Positions 9,633-18,066 of a stretch of 56,973 nt of DNA are shown here, piece after piece (the stretch's first letter is position 1; each line of letters begins with the position of its first letter). The notes beneath the pieces are model-generated. The model made no database searches, had not been told where the DNA came from, and worked only from the letters and a program-made list of their open reading frames with translations. A program made the position numbers and the translations under genes. Source of the DNA: Mycolicibacterium canariasense (GTDB lineage: Bacteria > Actinomycetota > Actinomycetes > Mycobacteriales > Mycobacteriaceae); NCBI RefSeq assembly GCF_002101555.1, contig NZ_LQOL01000040.1, positions 1-56,973 on the forward strand, written 5' to 3'.

Positions 9633-10625
9633 CTACCGCACCCGCACTGTCGAGATGTTCACCGGGTCGGCCGGCTTGCCGTCGTCGCCGCCACCGGTGA
9701 CGCCGCCCGCGGCGATCTGATCGAGCACCGTCAGTCCCGTCTCGTCGATGGTGCCGAACGCGGTGTAGGTGGGTGGCAGCTGCGAGTCCCGGTACACCAG
9801 GAAGAACTGGCTGCCGTTGGTGCCGGGCCCGGAATTGGCCATCGCCAGCGTGCCGCGCGGATAGATCACCGGAGTCTTGGTGGCCGGATCGGTCAGCCGG
9901 TACTGGTTGGTCGGGTACTCGTTGGGGAACTGGTAGCCGGGCCCTCCTTTGCCCGTCCCGGTCGGGTCACCGCACTGCAGCACGCCGAGTTCGCCACCGG
10001 TGGTCAGCCGGTGGCACGGCGTCCCGTTGAAGAATCCCTGCGCGGCCAGGCTGGCGAAGTTGTTGACCGTGCACGGCGCCTTGGCGTTGTCGAGTTCGAC
10101 CGGAATGGCGCCGCGATCGGTGGCGATGACGCCGGCGACCGTCGCGGGAACGGTCGGCACCTTGCCCATCCGCGGCGGGGCCACCGGCCGGGCGGCCTTC
10201 TCGGTGGTCGGCAGGTACTGGCAGTTGGCGCCCAGATTGACCGGCGGCTTGAACGAGGGTAGCGGGGTGCCGGCCGCCGGCGCGGCGGTGCGTCCGGGGT
10301 CCGATTCGTAGCGGTCCAGCCCGTTGCGGAAGTCCTCCAGTACCAGCCGGGTCAGCACGATGCCGACCACCAGCGCCAGGGTGCCCAGCACCGTCACCAC
10401 GTAGCCGATGATCAGGCCGGCGATCGCCATCCCGCGCCCCTCCTCGCCGGTGCGCTTGATCTGCCACAGCGAGAGGTGGCCGAACACGACGCCCAGCGGG
10501 GCGATCAGGAACGCACAGACCAGCGAGGCGATCGCCAGCGCGTTGGTGGGCCGGCCGGGCGGTGGGGGATACCCGGGCGGCGGATAGCCAACCGGCGGTG
10601 GGCCGTACGGCGGGGGAACCGTCAC
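9633..10625 (-). CDS. Membrane-anchored cyclophilin-type peptidyl-prolyl isomerase with Pro-rich DUF4190-like N-terminus
   Basis: The product has 330 residues. Residues 1-25 are Pro/Gly/Tyr-rich (PPPYGPPP...). Two membrane segments at about 28-85 (LAIASLVCAFLIAPLGVVFG, then an IIGYVVTVLGTLALVVG run) match DUF4190-type anchors. A linker leads to the C-terminal cyclophilin domain (about 170-330), which faces outward and would catalyse prolyl cis-trans isomerisation in exported proteins. Cyclophilin marks are CHRLTTGG, LQCGDPTG and RGTLAMANSGPGTNGSQFF. It starts with GTG only 4 nt after the stop of a paralogous cyclophilin gene. Two adjacent close paralogs suggest a local duplication followed by exchange of the N-terminal anchor. 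Confidence 0.9.
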   Translation of the reverse strand: MTVPPPYGPPPVGYPPPGYPPPPGRPTNALAIASLVCAFLIAPLGVVFGHLSLWQIKRTGEEGRGMAIAGLIIGYVVTVLGTLALVVGIVLTRLVLEDFRNGLDRYESDPGRTAAPAAGTPLPSFKPPVNLGANCQYLPTTEKAARPVAPPRMGKVPTVPATVAGVIATDRGAIPVELDNAKAPCTVNNFASLAAQGFFNGTPCHRLTTGGELGVLQCGDPTGTGKGGPGYQFPNEYPTNQYRLTDPATKTPVIYPRGTLAMANSGPGTNGSQFFLVYRDSQLPPTYTAFGTIDETGLTVLDQIAAGGVTGGGDDGKPADPVNISTVRVR

Positions 10626-10629
10626 CGAC

Positions 10630-11505
10630 TCAGTCCAGCTGGATCGACTTCACCGTGACCTCTTGTGCGGGCTTGCCGTCCTGGCCTCCGCCCGCGACCC
10701 CGGCCTCGGCGATCTTGTCCAGCGTCTCCAGGCCCGTCTTGTCGATGGTGCCGAACACGGTGTAGTTCGGCGGCAGCTGCGAGTCCTGGTAGACGAGGAA
10801 GAACTGGCTGCCGTTGGTACCGGGCCCGGCGTTGGCCATGGCCAGGGTGCCGCGCGGGTAGAGCACCGGCTGTTGCAGCGCCGGGTTGTCGGGCTGGTAC
10901 TGGTTGGTCGGGTACTCGTTGGCGAACTGGTAGCCCGGGCCGCCGGTGCCCGTCCCGGTCGGGTCGCCGCACTGCAGCACCGCGAGGCCGCCGGTGGTCA
11001 GCCGGTGGCACTGCGTGTCGTTGAAGTAACCCTGCTGGGCCAGGCTGGCGAAGCTGTTCACCGTGCAGGGGGCCTTGGCGTTGTCCAGCTGCAGGCCGAT
11101 ATTGCCCTGGTTGGTCGCCATGCTGACGCTGATCTGCGGCGGATCCGTCGGCACCTTGCCGGTCCGCGGCGGGTTGACCTTCTTGCTGGCGGCTTCGGTG
11201 GTCGCCGGGTACTGGCAGTTGGCGCCGAGGTCGGCGGGTGCGGCGAAGGCGGGCAGCTTGCCGTCGGCGGCCGGCTGCGCTGCCGCGGAGGTGGACGAGC
11301 TGGGCGAGGCCGACGCCGTCGCGCTGCCGGAATCCTTGTTCGTGTAGATGACGGTGAACACCGCGGCGCCGGCAACCACGATCACGCCGACCACCGAGGC
11401 GATGATGGTGAAGAGCCGCCGCCGGCGGGCCTGCGCGGCCCGGCGCTCCAGCTGTCGGTCGAGCTTGCGCTTGGCCGTTTCCCGTCGCTGCTTGTTGGTC
11501 GGCAC
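10630..11505 (-). CDS. ppiB: Membrane-anchored cyclophilin-type peptidyl-prolyl cis-trans isomerase B
   Basis: The 291-residue product matches the M. tuberculosis Rv2582 position. The N-terminus is highly basic (KQRRETAKRKLDRQ), followed by one membrane helix (about 31-53), a Ser/Ala-rich linker, and a C-terminal cyclophilin domain (about 125-291). That domain shows CHRLTTGG, LQCGDPTG and GTLAMANAGPGTNGSQFFL, including the Arg and Gln expected in the active site. It should act outside the membrane on exported proteins. GTG 11505 is preceded by AGGAGG at 9 nt spacing. It is followed after 4 nt by a second cyclophilin gene, so the two probably form an operon. It is divergent from the MBL-fold hydrolase gene. 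Confidence 0.94.
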   Translation of the reverse strand: MPTNKQRRETAKRKLDRQLERRAAQARRRRLFTIIASVVGVIVVAGAAVFTVIYTNKDSGSATASASPSSSTSAAAQPAADGKLPAFAAPADLGANCQYPATTEAASKKVNPPRTGKVPTDPPQISVSMATNQGNIGLQLDNAKAPCTVNSFASLAQQGYFNDTQCHRLTTGGLAVLQCGDPTGTGTGGPGYQFANEYPTNQYQPDNPALQQPVLYPRGTLAMANAGPGTNGSQFFLVYQDSQLPPNYTVFGTIDKTGLETLDKIAEAGVAGGGQDGKPAQEVTVKSIQLD

Positions 11506-11604
11506 CGCCGCTGTCCTCCTACGTCAGGGTCATACTCGGCACCGAGTGTGCCAGGCGTTACTGGATGCGTGTGCCGCGACCCGCGGTCGCCCGAGCGCGC
11601 ATGG

Positions 11605-11610
11605 GAAAAT
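11605..11610 (+). promoter_or_regulatory. Weak -10 box GAAAAT, possible leaderless promoter
   Basis: GAAAAT keeps the A at position 2 and T at position 6. It lies 6 nt before GTG 11617, and no Shine-Dalgarno site is present. This fits a leaderless start but is weak alone. Confidence 0.35.
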
Positions 11611-11616
11611 GGCGCG

Positions 11617-12282
11617 GTGTTGATCACCGGATTCCCGGCCGGCGTGCTGGCGTGCAATTGCTACGTCGTCGCGCCGCACGACGGTGCCGACGCGGTCATC
11701 GTCGACCCGGGGCAGCGGGCCTCGGGGCCGTTGCAGCGGATCCTGGACCGGCACCGGCTCACCCCGGCGGCGGTGCTGCTCACCCACGGCCACATCGATC
11801 ACATGTGGTCGGCGCAGAAGGTGGCCGACACCTACGGCTGCCCGGTGTTCATCCATCCCGAGGACCGCGCGATGCTGACCGATCCGATCATGGATCTCGG
11901 TTCGGGACTCGTGATGGGGATCGGCAAGCGGCTGGTGGGCGCGTTCTTCACCGAGCCGAAGCAGGTGGTCGAGCTCACCGGTGACGGTGATCTGCTCGAC
12001 CTCGGCGGTATCCCCGTCACCGTCGACCACACGCCCGGGCACACGCCCGGTTCGGTGGTGTTCCGGATCGGCCGCAGTGCCTTCACGGGGGACACCCTGT
12101 TCAAGGGCGCGATCGGCCGCAGCGACCTGCTGGGCGGCAGCGGCCGGGCGCTGCTGACGTCCATCGTCAACAAATTGTTGGTGCTCGACGACGACACCGT
12201 GGTACTACCTGGGCACGGCCCGAAGTCCACGATCGGCATCGAGCGCCGCACCAACCCCTTTCTCGAAGGTCTGACCCTGTGA
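11617..12282 (+). CDS. Metallo-beta-lactamase-fold hydrolase (glyoxalase II-like)
   Basis: This is a 221-residue zinc hydrolase of the glyoxalase II-like branch, equivalent in position and size to Rv2581c. The metal site is clear: THGHIDH (HxHxDH) at about residues 54-60, HTPGHTPGS with the next His, FTGDTLF with the bridging Asp, and PGHGP near the end. Glyoxalase II-like enzymes split thioesters such as S-lactoylglutathione; mycobacteria use mycothiol, so a mycothiol thioester is a reasonable guess. GTG 11617 is the start; upstream ATGs at 11601 and 11609 are out of frame. hisS starts directly after the stop. Confidence 0.9.
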   Translation: MLITGFPAGVLACNCYVVAPHDGADAVIVDPGQRASGPLQRILDRHRLTPAAVLLTHGHIDHMWSAQKVADTYGCPVFIHPEDRAMLTDPIMDLGSGLVMGIGKRLVGAFFTEPKQVVELTGDGDLLDLGGIPVTVDHTPGHTPGSVVFRIGRSAFTGDTLFKGAIGRSDLLGGSGRALLTSIVNKLLVLDDDTVVLPGHGPKSTIGIERRTNPFLEGLTL

Positions 12283-13551
12283 GTGAACGCCGTGTCTGAA
12301 TTCAAAGCACCCAAAGGGGTGCCCGACTACCTCCCGCCGGACTCCGCGCAGTTCGTCGCGGTGCGCGACGGCTTGCTCGGCGCCGCCCGGCGGGCCGGCT
12401 ACGGCGATATCGAGCTGCCGATCTTCGAGGACACCTCCTTGTTCGCCCGCGGCGTCGGGGAATCCACCGACGTGGTGAGCAAGGAGATGTACACCTTCGC
12501 CGACCGCGGTGAACGGTCGGTCACGCTGCGCCCGGAAGGCACCGCCGGTGTCATGCGGGCGGTCATCGAACATGGTCTGGACCGCGGTCAGCTGCCGGTG
12601 AAGCTGTGCTACGCCGGGCCGTTCTTCCGCTACGAGCGTCCGCAGGCCGGCCGGTACCGCCAGCTGCAGCAGGTCGGTGTCGAGGCCATCGGCGTCGACG
12701 ACCCGGCGCTGGACGCCGAGGTGATCGCCGTCGCCGATGCCGGGTTCCGCTCGCTGGGGCTGGACGGTTTCCGGTTGGAGATCACCTCGCTGGGCGACGA
12801 CACCTGCCGGCCGCAGTACCGGGAGTTGTTGCAGGAGTTCCTGTTCAAACTCGACCTCGACGAAGAGACCCGGCGCCGCGCCCAGATCAACCCGCTGCGC
12901 GTACTCGACGACAAACGCCCCGCCGTGCGGGAGATGACCGCCGATGCGCCGCTGATGCTCGACCACCTCTCCGATGTGGCCAAGGCCCACTTCGAGACGG
13001 TGCTGGCACACCTGGATGCGCTCGGTGTGCCGTATGTGGTCAATCCCCGGATGGTGCGCGGCCTGGACTACTACACCAAGACGACGTTCGAGTTCGTGCA
13101 CGACGGGCTGGGTGCCCAATCCGGGATCGGCGGCGGCGGGCGTTACGACGGGCTGATGCGCCAACTCGGCGGCCAGGACCTGTCCGGTATCGGCTTCGGT
13201 CTCGGGGTGGACCGCACCCTGCTGGCGCTGCGGGCCGAAGGCAAGACGGTCGGTGCGGCCGGTCGCGTCGATGTGTACGGGGTGCCACTGGGGGAGACGG
13301 CCAAGCTCGAACTGGCCAAGATCGCCGCGGCCCTGCGGGCCGCGGGTGCCCGTGTCGACCTGGCCTACGGGGACCGCAGCCTCAAGGGTGCGATGAAGGG
13401 TGCCGACCGCTCCGGCGCGCGCCTGGCGCTGGTGGCCGGTGACCGCGACATCGAGGCAGCGACGATCGGCGTCAAGGACCTGTCCAACGGCGAGCAGACC
13501 GATGTCCCGGCCGCGGACGTGGTGTCCGAGGTGCTGTCCCGGCTCGGTTAA
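12283..13551 (+). CDS. hisS: Histidine--tRNA ligase
   Basis: HisRS charges tRNA-His in the cytosol. The 422-residue product shows all class II signatures: [13 protein letters not shown] at the N-terminus, motif 2 [19 protein letters not shown], the histidine-specific [12 protein letters not shown] and GGGGRYDGL, and motif 3 [10 protein letters not shown]-terminal anticodon-binding domain follows at about 330-422. The GTG at 12283 abuts the hydrolase stop; a second in-frame GTG at 12292 (VSEFKAPKG) is an equally good start by comparison with other mycobacteria. The stop overlaps that of the convergent membrane protein gene by 3 bp. Confidence 0.97.
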   Translation: MNAVSEFKAPKGVPDYLPPDSAQFVAVRDGLLGAARRAGYGDIELPIFEDTSLFARGVGESTDVVSKEMYTFADRGERSVTLRPEGTAGVMRAVIEHGLDRGQLPVKLCYAGPFFRYERPQAGRYRQLQQVGVEAIGVDDPALDAEVIAVADAGFRSLGLDGFRLEITSLGDDTCRPQYRELLQEFLFKLDLDEETRRRAQINPLRVLDDKRPAVREMTADAPLMLDHLSDVAKAHFETVLAHLDALGVPYVVNPRMVRGLDYYTKTTFEFVHDGLGAQSGIGGGGRYDGLMRQLGGQDLSGIGFGLGVDRTLLALRAEGKTVGAAGRVDVYGVPLGETAKLELAKIAAALRAAGARVDLAYGDRSLKGAMKGADRSGARLALVAGDRDIEAATIGVKDLSNGEQTDVPAADVVSEVLSRLG

Positions 13552-14078
13552 CGCCTGGTCATCGCCGCGGTGAGCACCTGGTCCAGGTTGCCGATACCGC
13601 CGCCGAACGGGTTGCCGCGCTTGAGGATCCGCGTTCCCGACGGGGTGACCGCGACCAGCATCGCCGAGCTCGAGGTGGCCCGCATCCGGCGTTCGACCCG
13701 CACCTGGTCCAGCGGCACGATCGGTCCGCCGGCCCCGCCCCGGTAGGTGCCGAGCGCTCGGTCGAACACCGCCACGGGGGTGAAGGTGTTCAGCGGTGCG
13801 CCGCGGCGCCGCCGGATCGACCTGACCAGGAACACCACCTCGGTCCCGAAGGCCAGGCCGACCCCCAGAAAGCCGATGCCCACGCCGATGGGCAGCTCGG
13901 GGGTGAACAACGCCACCATGCCGAAGCCGACGCACACCAGGGTCAGTATCGCCACGACGAAGGTCGCGATCTCCGTCGCGCCGCTACCGCGGTCGATCAC
14001 CAGAACCTCGGGGCCTCGTTCGGCGATCACCAGCCCACCGTGTTCGGCCAGCACCTGTGGCTGCGGCGGTTCGGTCAT
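13548..14078 (-). CDS. Conserved membrane protein of unknown function
   Basis: This is a 176-residue protein I do not recognise by family. After about 35 N-terminal residues ([18 protein letters not shown]) come two hydrophobic segments at about 38-60 and 66-86, then a basic loop ([10 protein letters not shown]) and a cytosolic C-terminal region of about 85 residues. A TAGAGT -10 box on the reverse strand (14090-14085) ends 6 nt before ATG 14078, which argues for a leaderless start there rather than at the GTG 14084. It is divergent from dtd, with overlapping promoters, and convergent with hisS. The two helices and basic stop-transfer suggest a small inner-membrane protein with both ends in the cytosol. 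Confidence 0.7.
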   Translation of the reverse strand: MTEPPQPQVLAEHGGLVIAERGPEVLVIDRGSGATEIATFVVAILTLVCVGFGMVALFTPELPIGVGIGFLGVGLAFGTEVVFLVRSIRRRRGAPLNTFTPVAVFDRALGTYRGGAGGPIVPLDQVRVERRMRATSSSAMLVAVTPSGTRILKRGNPFGGGIGNLDQVLTAAMTRR

Positions 14079-14084
14079 CACCAC

Positions 14085-14094
14085 ACTCTAGGGT
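14085..14094. promoter_or_regulatory. Overlapping divergent -10 boxes (ACTCTAGGGT)
   Basis: Forward TAGGGT (14089-14094) is 7 nt before ATG 14102 of dtd, and reverse TAGAGT (14090-14085) is 6 nt before ATG 14078 of the membrane protein gene. The two hexamers share the central TA, so both leaderless promoters compete for the same DNA. Symmetric, bidirectional -10 elements of this kind are known in bacteria. Confidence 0.6.
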
Positions 14095-14101
14095 CGGGCG
14101 T

Positions 14102-14533
14102 ATGCGAGTTCTGGTGCAACGGGTGACCTCGGCGCGGGTGCTGGTCGACGGCGAGACGGTCGGGCGGATCGAGCCGCAGCGGCAGGGCCTGCTGGCGCTG
14201 GTCGGCATCACCCACACCGACGATTCCGCCGTCGCGGTGAAGATGGCCGAAAAGCTATGGCGGCTGCGGATTCTCGACGACGAGAAAGCCGCCGCCGACG
14301 TCGGCGCACCGATCCTGGTGGTCAGTCAGTTCACCTTGTACGCGAACACGGTGAAGGGGCGCAGGCCGTCGTGGAACGCCGCGGCGCCCCGGCCGATCGC
14401 CGAACCGCTGATCGACACCTTCGCCGGTGCGCTGCGTGACCTCGGCGCGACGGTCGATACCGGCGTATTCGGCGCCGACATGGCGGTGGAACTGGTCAAC
14501 GACGGACCGGTGACGGTGCTGCTGGAGTTGTGA
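14102..14533 (+). CDS. dtd: D-aminoacyl-tRNA deacylase
   Basis: Dtd hydrolyses D-aminoacyl-tRNA (and Gly-tRNA-Ala) and so proofreads chirality in translation. The 143-residue product begins [13 protein letters not shown], the usual start for the family. It has the catalytic SQFTLYAN motif at about residues 77-84 and the C-terminal [11 protein letters not shown] with the Gly-cisPro-like GPVT motif. ATG 14102 has no Shine-Dalgarno site but is 7 nt after the -10 box TAGGGT, fitting a leaderless mRNA. It ends convergent with urtE, with a hairpin between them. Confidence 0.95.
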   Translation: MRVLVQRVTSARVLVDGETVGRIEPQRQGLLALVGITHTDDSAVAVKMAEKLWRLRILDDEKAAADVGAPILVVSQFTLYANTVKGRRPSWNAAAPRPIAEPLIDTFAGALRDLGATVDTGVFGADMAVELVNDGPVTVLLEL

Positions 14534-14559
14534 ACAGGCCGGTGCCCTCAGATGGCGAC

Positions 14560-14574
14560 GACGGCGGTGCCGTC
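14560..14574. terminator. Hairpin between convergent dtd and urtE
   Basis: GACGGC-GGT-GCCGTC is a perfect 6-bp stem with a 3-nt loop. It lies 26 nt after the dtd stop and touches the urtE stop (reverse, 14573-14575). It could end transcripts from both sides. No T-tract is present, so the call is moderate. Confidence 0.4.
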
Positions 14575-15265
14575 AAATAGCTAGCGCTTCGCGGACCTGT
14601 GCCTCCGAGGCCGATCCGCCGGCGCCCGACGAGGTGACCCGCCCGGATTCCAGGATGTAGTACTGCTGGGCGGATTCCAGCGCGAAGCCGATGTGCTGCT
14701 CGACCAGCAGCACGCCGAGGTCACCCCGGTTGGTCAGGGCGGTGATGGCGGCCTCGATCTCGGCGACCACCGACGGCTGGATACCTTCGGTCGGCTCGTC
14801 GAGGATCAGGCATTTCGGGCCGGTGATCAGCGCGCGGGCGATGGCCAGTTGCTGGCGCTGCCCGCCGGAGAGCAGCCCGGCCCGCCGGGTCAGCAGCTCC
14901 TTGAGCGCGGGGAACAGGTCCAGTTGCTCGTCGATGAGCGCCTTGGCGTTCTTGCGGCCGTCGGCGACGACTTGCAGGTTCTCCGCCGTGGTCAGCTGCC
15001 CGAAGGACTGCTGCCCCTGCGGCACGTAGGCCAGCCCCCGCGCCACCCGGGCGCTGGGCCGCAGTTTGGTGATGTCGGCGCCGTCGAACAGCACCTTGCC
15101 CGCCGTGCATTTCAGCAAACCCACCGCCGCCCGCAACAGGGTGGTCTTGCCGGCGCCGTTGTGCCCCATGACCGCGGCCACGCCGTCGGACGGGACCTCG
15201 AGGCTGACGCCGTGGATCACCTCGGAGCGGCCGTACCCGCTGCGCACATCGACCAGTTGGAGCAT
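14573..15265 (-). CDS. urtE: Urea-type ABC transporter ATP-binding protein UrtE
   Basis: UrtE is the second ATPase of a branched-chain-amino-acid/urea-family importer. The 230-residue product has Walker A GHNGAGKTTLL (about 34-44), the ABC signature LLSGGQRQQLAIARAL and Walker B CLILDEPTEGIQPS. It resembles LivF, but its place as last gene of urtABCDE and the partner genes point to UrtE. ATG 15265 overlaps the urtD stop by one base (TGATG), with AGGAGG 4 nt upstream. It works in the cytosol bound to UrtB/UrtC. Confidence 0.9.
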   Translation of the reverse strand: MLQLVDVRSGYGRSEVIHGVSLEVPSDGVAAVMGHNGAGKTTLLRAAVGLLKCTAGKVLFDGADITKLRPSARVARGLAYVPQGQQSFGQLTTAENLQVVADGRKNAKALIDEQLDLFPALKELLTRRAGLLSGGQRQQLAIARALITGPKCLILDEPTEGIQPSVVAEIEAAITALTNRGDLGVLLVEQHIGFALESAQQYYILESGRVTSSGAGGSASEAQVREALAI

Positions 15266-16068
15266 CAGACCTCCTCGGAGTTTCCGGCCGCCGCGGTGCC
15301 GAGATAGACCTCCTGGACCTTCGGGTTGGCCTGCACCTCGGCCACCGAACCCTCGGCGATCACCTGGCCGCGGGCCAGTACCGTCACCGAGGTCGCGAAG
15401 GCCCGCATGAAGTCCATGTCGTGCTCGACGACCACCACGGTGCGTTCACTGCCGATGCGCCGCAACAGGTTTCCGGTTTCTTCCCGCTCCTCGTGGCTCA
15501 TGCCCGCCACCGGCTCGTCGAGCAGCAGCACGTCGGCGTTCTGCACCAGCAGCATGCCGATCTCCAACCACTGCTTCTGGCCGTGCGCCAGCACCCCGGC
15601 GGGCTTGTCGGCCAGCGCCGTCAGACCCGTCGTCTCCAGCGCCTCCTCGATCGAGGGCAGCACGCCCGAACGCCGCCGCAACAACGTCCACGGCGAGCGA
15701 CCGGCACCGGCCGCGATGTCCAGGTTCTGCAGCACGGTCAGCTGTTCGAAGACGGTGGCGGTCTGGAAGGTACGGCCCACACCCTGGCGCGCGATCTGGT
15801 GCACCTTGCGGCCCAGCAGTTCCTTGCCGGACTTGCTGACCGACCCGGTGGCCGCGACCAGCCCGGTGATGGCGTCGATCACCGTCGTCTTACCGGCCCC
15901 GTTGGGGCCGATCAGGAATCGCAGATCGCCCTGGAACAAGGTCAGGTCGACATCGCTGACGGCCTTGAAGCCGTCGAAATCGACGGTCAGGCCCCGCACT
16001 TCGAGATATTGCGTGCCCATTCCGACGTTGCCGCCGGCCACCGGCTGCGCGGTCCCGGTCTCGGTCAT
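15265..16068 (-). CDS. urtD: Urea-type ABC transporter ATP-binding protein UrtD
   Basis: UrtD is the first ATPase of the importer and is LivG-like. The 267 residues include a ~25-residue N-terminal lead, Walker A GPNGAGKTTVID (about 54-65), and the form LAHGQKQWLEIGMLL in place of the usual LSGGQ signature. The HGQKQWLEI variant is typical of UrtD and separates it from LivG. Walker B is VLLLDEPVAGM, with the switch His in VVVEHDMDFM. ATG 16068 overlaps the urtC stop (ATGA). It is cotranscribed with urtC and urtE. Confidence 0.92.
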   Translation of the reverse strand: MTETGTAQPVAGGNVGMGTQYLEVRGLTVDFDGFKAVSDVDLTLFQGDLRFLIGPNGAGKTTVIDAITGLVAATGSVSKSGKELLGRKVHQIARQGVGRTFQTATVFEQLTVLQNLDIAAGAGRSPWTLLRRRSGVLPSIEEALETTGLTALADKPAGVLAHGQKQWLEIGMLLVQNADVLLLDEPVAGMSHEEREETGNLLRRIGSERTVVVVEHDMDFMRAFATSVTVLARGQVIAEGSVAEVQANPKVQEVYLGTAAAGNSEEV

Positions 16069-17168
16069 GAGGTGCTACCCACCTTCTCGGGTTCTGGATC
16101 CGGGTCCGGCGCGGCCTGGGGATCCGGTTGGGTGCGCCGCCGTTTGAGCAGCACCCCGAGCCCGGCCAGGCCGGCCGGGAAGAACCCGACGACCACGATG
16201 AACAGCAGGCCCTGGGCGTAGGTCCAGGCCGACGGGAACTGTTCGGAGAAGGCGGTTTGCGCCCATGCCACGCCGATGGCGCCGAGCACCGGACCCAGCA
16301 GGGTGGTGCGGCCGCCGATCGCGACGCCGATCAGGAAGGCGATGGACGGCACGATGCCGACCTGCGCCGGGGTGATGAATCCGATGATCGGCGCGAACAG
16401 GGCGCCGGCGATGCTGGCGAACAGCGCGGCCGTCGTGTAGGCCACCACCTTGATGTTGGCCGGGTCATAACCCAGGAACCGCACCCGCTCCTCGCCGTCG
16501 CGGACGGCCACCAGCAGCTCGCCGTACCGGCTCTGCATCAGTTGGCGCACCACGGCCACCACCACCAGCAGGACCCCTGCCGCGATGAAATACAGCATCT
16601 GCCGGTTGACCGGGTCGGACAACCGGAAGCCGAAGAACGTCCGGAAACCGTTGAGCCCGTTACTGCCGCCCAGCGTCGCCTGCCCGACGAGCAGGATCGC
16701 CAGCGCCGCGGCCAAGGCCTGGGACAGGATGGCGAAGTAGGCGCCCTTGACCCGGCGCTTGAACACGCCGAGCCCGAGCAGGGTGGCGACCGCCGTCGGG
16801 ACGACGACGATGGCCAGGATGGTGAAGGCGGGGGAGGCGAACGGCTGCCAGTAGGCAGGCAGTTTCGGGATACCGGCGATCTGCATGAAGTCCGGTACGG
16901 CCTGCTTGCGGATCTCGGCGTCGGCGATCTTGAGGTGCATGCCCATCATGTAGGCGCCGAGTCCGAAGAACACGCCCTGACCGAGCGTCAGCATTCCGCC
17001 GCGGCCCCAAGCCAATCCGATACCCGCCGCGACGATGGCATAACAGAGGTACTGGCCCAGCAGGCCCAGCCGGAAACTGGACAGCACCGCAGGCGCGACG
17101 CCGAACAGCAGGACCGCGGCCACCGCGAAACCGGCCCAGGTCTGCCAGCGTCCGAGCAGACTTCTCAT
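16065..17168 (-). CDS. urtC: Urea-type ABC transporter permease UrtC
   Basis: UrtC is the LivM-like integral membrane subunit. The product has 367 residues and about nine to ten hydrophobic segments, with the family pattern GRGGMLTLGQGVFFGLGAYMM at about residues 54-74 and GAIGVAWAQTAFSEQFP near the C-terminus. ATG 17168 overlaps the urtB stop by 4 bases (ATGA). The frame is open further upstream but that part is shadow within urtB. The last 30 residues are a charged, Pro-rich tail. Confidence 0.92.
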   Translation of the reverse strand: MRSLLGRWQTWAGFAVAAVLLFGVAPAVLSSFRLGLLGQYLCYAIVAAGIGLAWGRGGMLTLGQGVFFGLGAYMMGMHLKIADAEIRKQAVPDFMQIAGIPKLPAYWQPFASPAFTILAIVVVPTAVATLLGLGVFKRRVKGAYFAILSQALAAALAILLVGQATLGGSNGLNGFRTFFGFRLSDPVNRQMLYFIAAGVLLVVVAVVRQLMQSRYGELLVAVRDGEERVRFLGYDPANIKVVAYTTAALFASIAGALFAPIIGFITPAQVGIVPSIAFLIGVAIGGRTTLLGPVLGAIGVAWAQTAFSEQFPSAWTYAQGLLFIVVVGFFPAGLAGLGVLLKRRRTQPDPQAAPDPDPEPEKVGSTS

Positions 17169-18049
17169 ACGAGACTCCTTGTCCGCACGGTGAACAGGCC
17201 CTGTGGCCGCGCCTGCAGGAAGACCACGATGATCACGAACACGATCACCTTCGCCAGCGAGGCCGTGGTGCTGTACTCGATGAAGGAATTGAGCAGACCG
17301 AGGCCGAACGCGGCGATCACGGTGCCCTTGATCTGGCCGAGACCACCGACGACGACCACCAGGAACGCGTCGATCAGATAACTCTGACCGGTGGTGGGGC
17401 TGGTCGACCCGATCAGCGTGAGCGCCACCCCGGCCACCCCGGCCAGCCCGGAGCCGATGAAGAACGTGGTGATATCTGTTCTGCGCGAAGAGATCCCGCT
17501 GGTCTCGGCGAGGTCCCGGTTCTGCACGACGGCCCTGATCCGGCGACCCATCGGGCTGGCCTTGAGCACGACGGCCAGCACCGTCACACACAGCACGGCC
17601 AGGACCAGGATGAAGATGCGGGTCTTCGGGACGACGGCGCCGAGGATCTCGACGCCGCCGGACAGCCAGGCCGGCGCGGTGACGTTGACCGCAGGCGCGC
17701 CGAAGATGTCGCGGGCCACCTGCTGCAGGATCAGGCCGACGCCGAAGGTGACCAGCAGGGTGTCCAGCGGGCGGTGGTACATCCGCTGGATCAGCGTCAT
17801 CTCCAACAGCACGCCGAGCAGGCCGCCGACACCGAAGCCGACCACCAGTGAGATGAGCAGAGAGGCACCGGCGTTGGCGATCAGCTGCTGCACCAGGTAG
17901 GCGGTGTAGCAGCCGGCCATGATGAACTCGCCGTGCGCCATGTTGATCACGCCCATCTGACCGAAGGTCAGCGACAGGCCCAGTGCGGCCAGCAACAGGA
18001 TCGAGCCGAGGCTCAATCCCGTTGCCAGCTGTCCGATCAGGACATCCAC
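17165..18049 (-). CDS. urtB: Urea-type ABC transporter permease UrtB
   Basis: UrtB is the LivH-like integral membrane subunit. It has 294 residues and about eight hydrophobic helices. The motif GLSLTFGQMGVINMAHGEF (about 24-42) is the conserved first cytoplasmic segment, and VVVVGGLGQIKGT near residue 235 is the coupling loop to the ATPases. The start is GTG 18049 (GTG GAT GTC), 17 nt after the urtA stop. It forms the channel with UrtC. Confidence 0.93.
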   Translation of the reverse strand: MDVLIGQLATGLSLGSILLLAALGLSLTFGQMGVINMAHGEFIMAGCYTAYLVQQLIANAGASLLISLVVGFGVGGLLGVLLEMTLIQRMYHRPLDTLLVTFGVGLILQQVARDIFGAPAVNVTAPAWLSGGVEILGAVVPKTRIFILVLAVLCVTVLAVVLKASPMGRRIRAVVQNRDLAETSGISSRRTDITTFFIGSGLAGVAGVALTLIGSTSPTTGQSYLIDAFLVVVVGGLGQIKGTVIAAFGLGLLNSFIEYSTTASLAKVIVFVIIVVFLQARPQGLFTVRTRSLV

Positions 18050-18066
18050 GTGTCAGTTCCCCGCCG

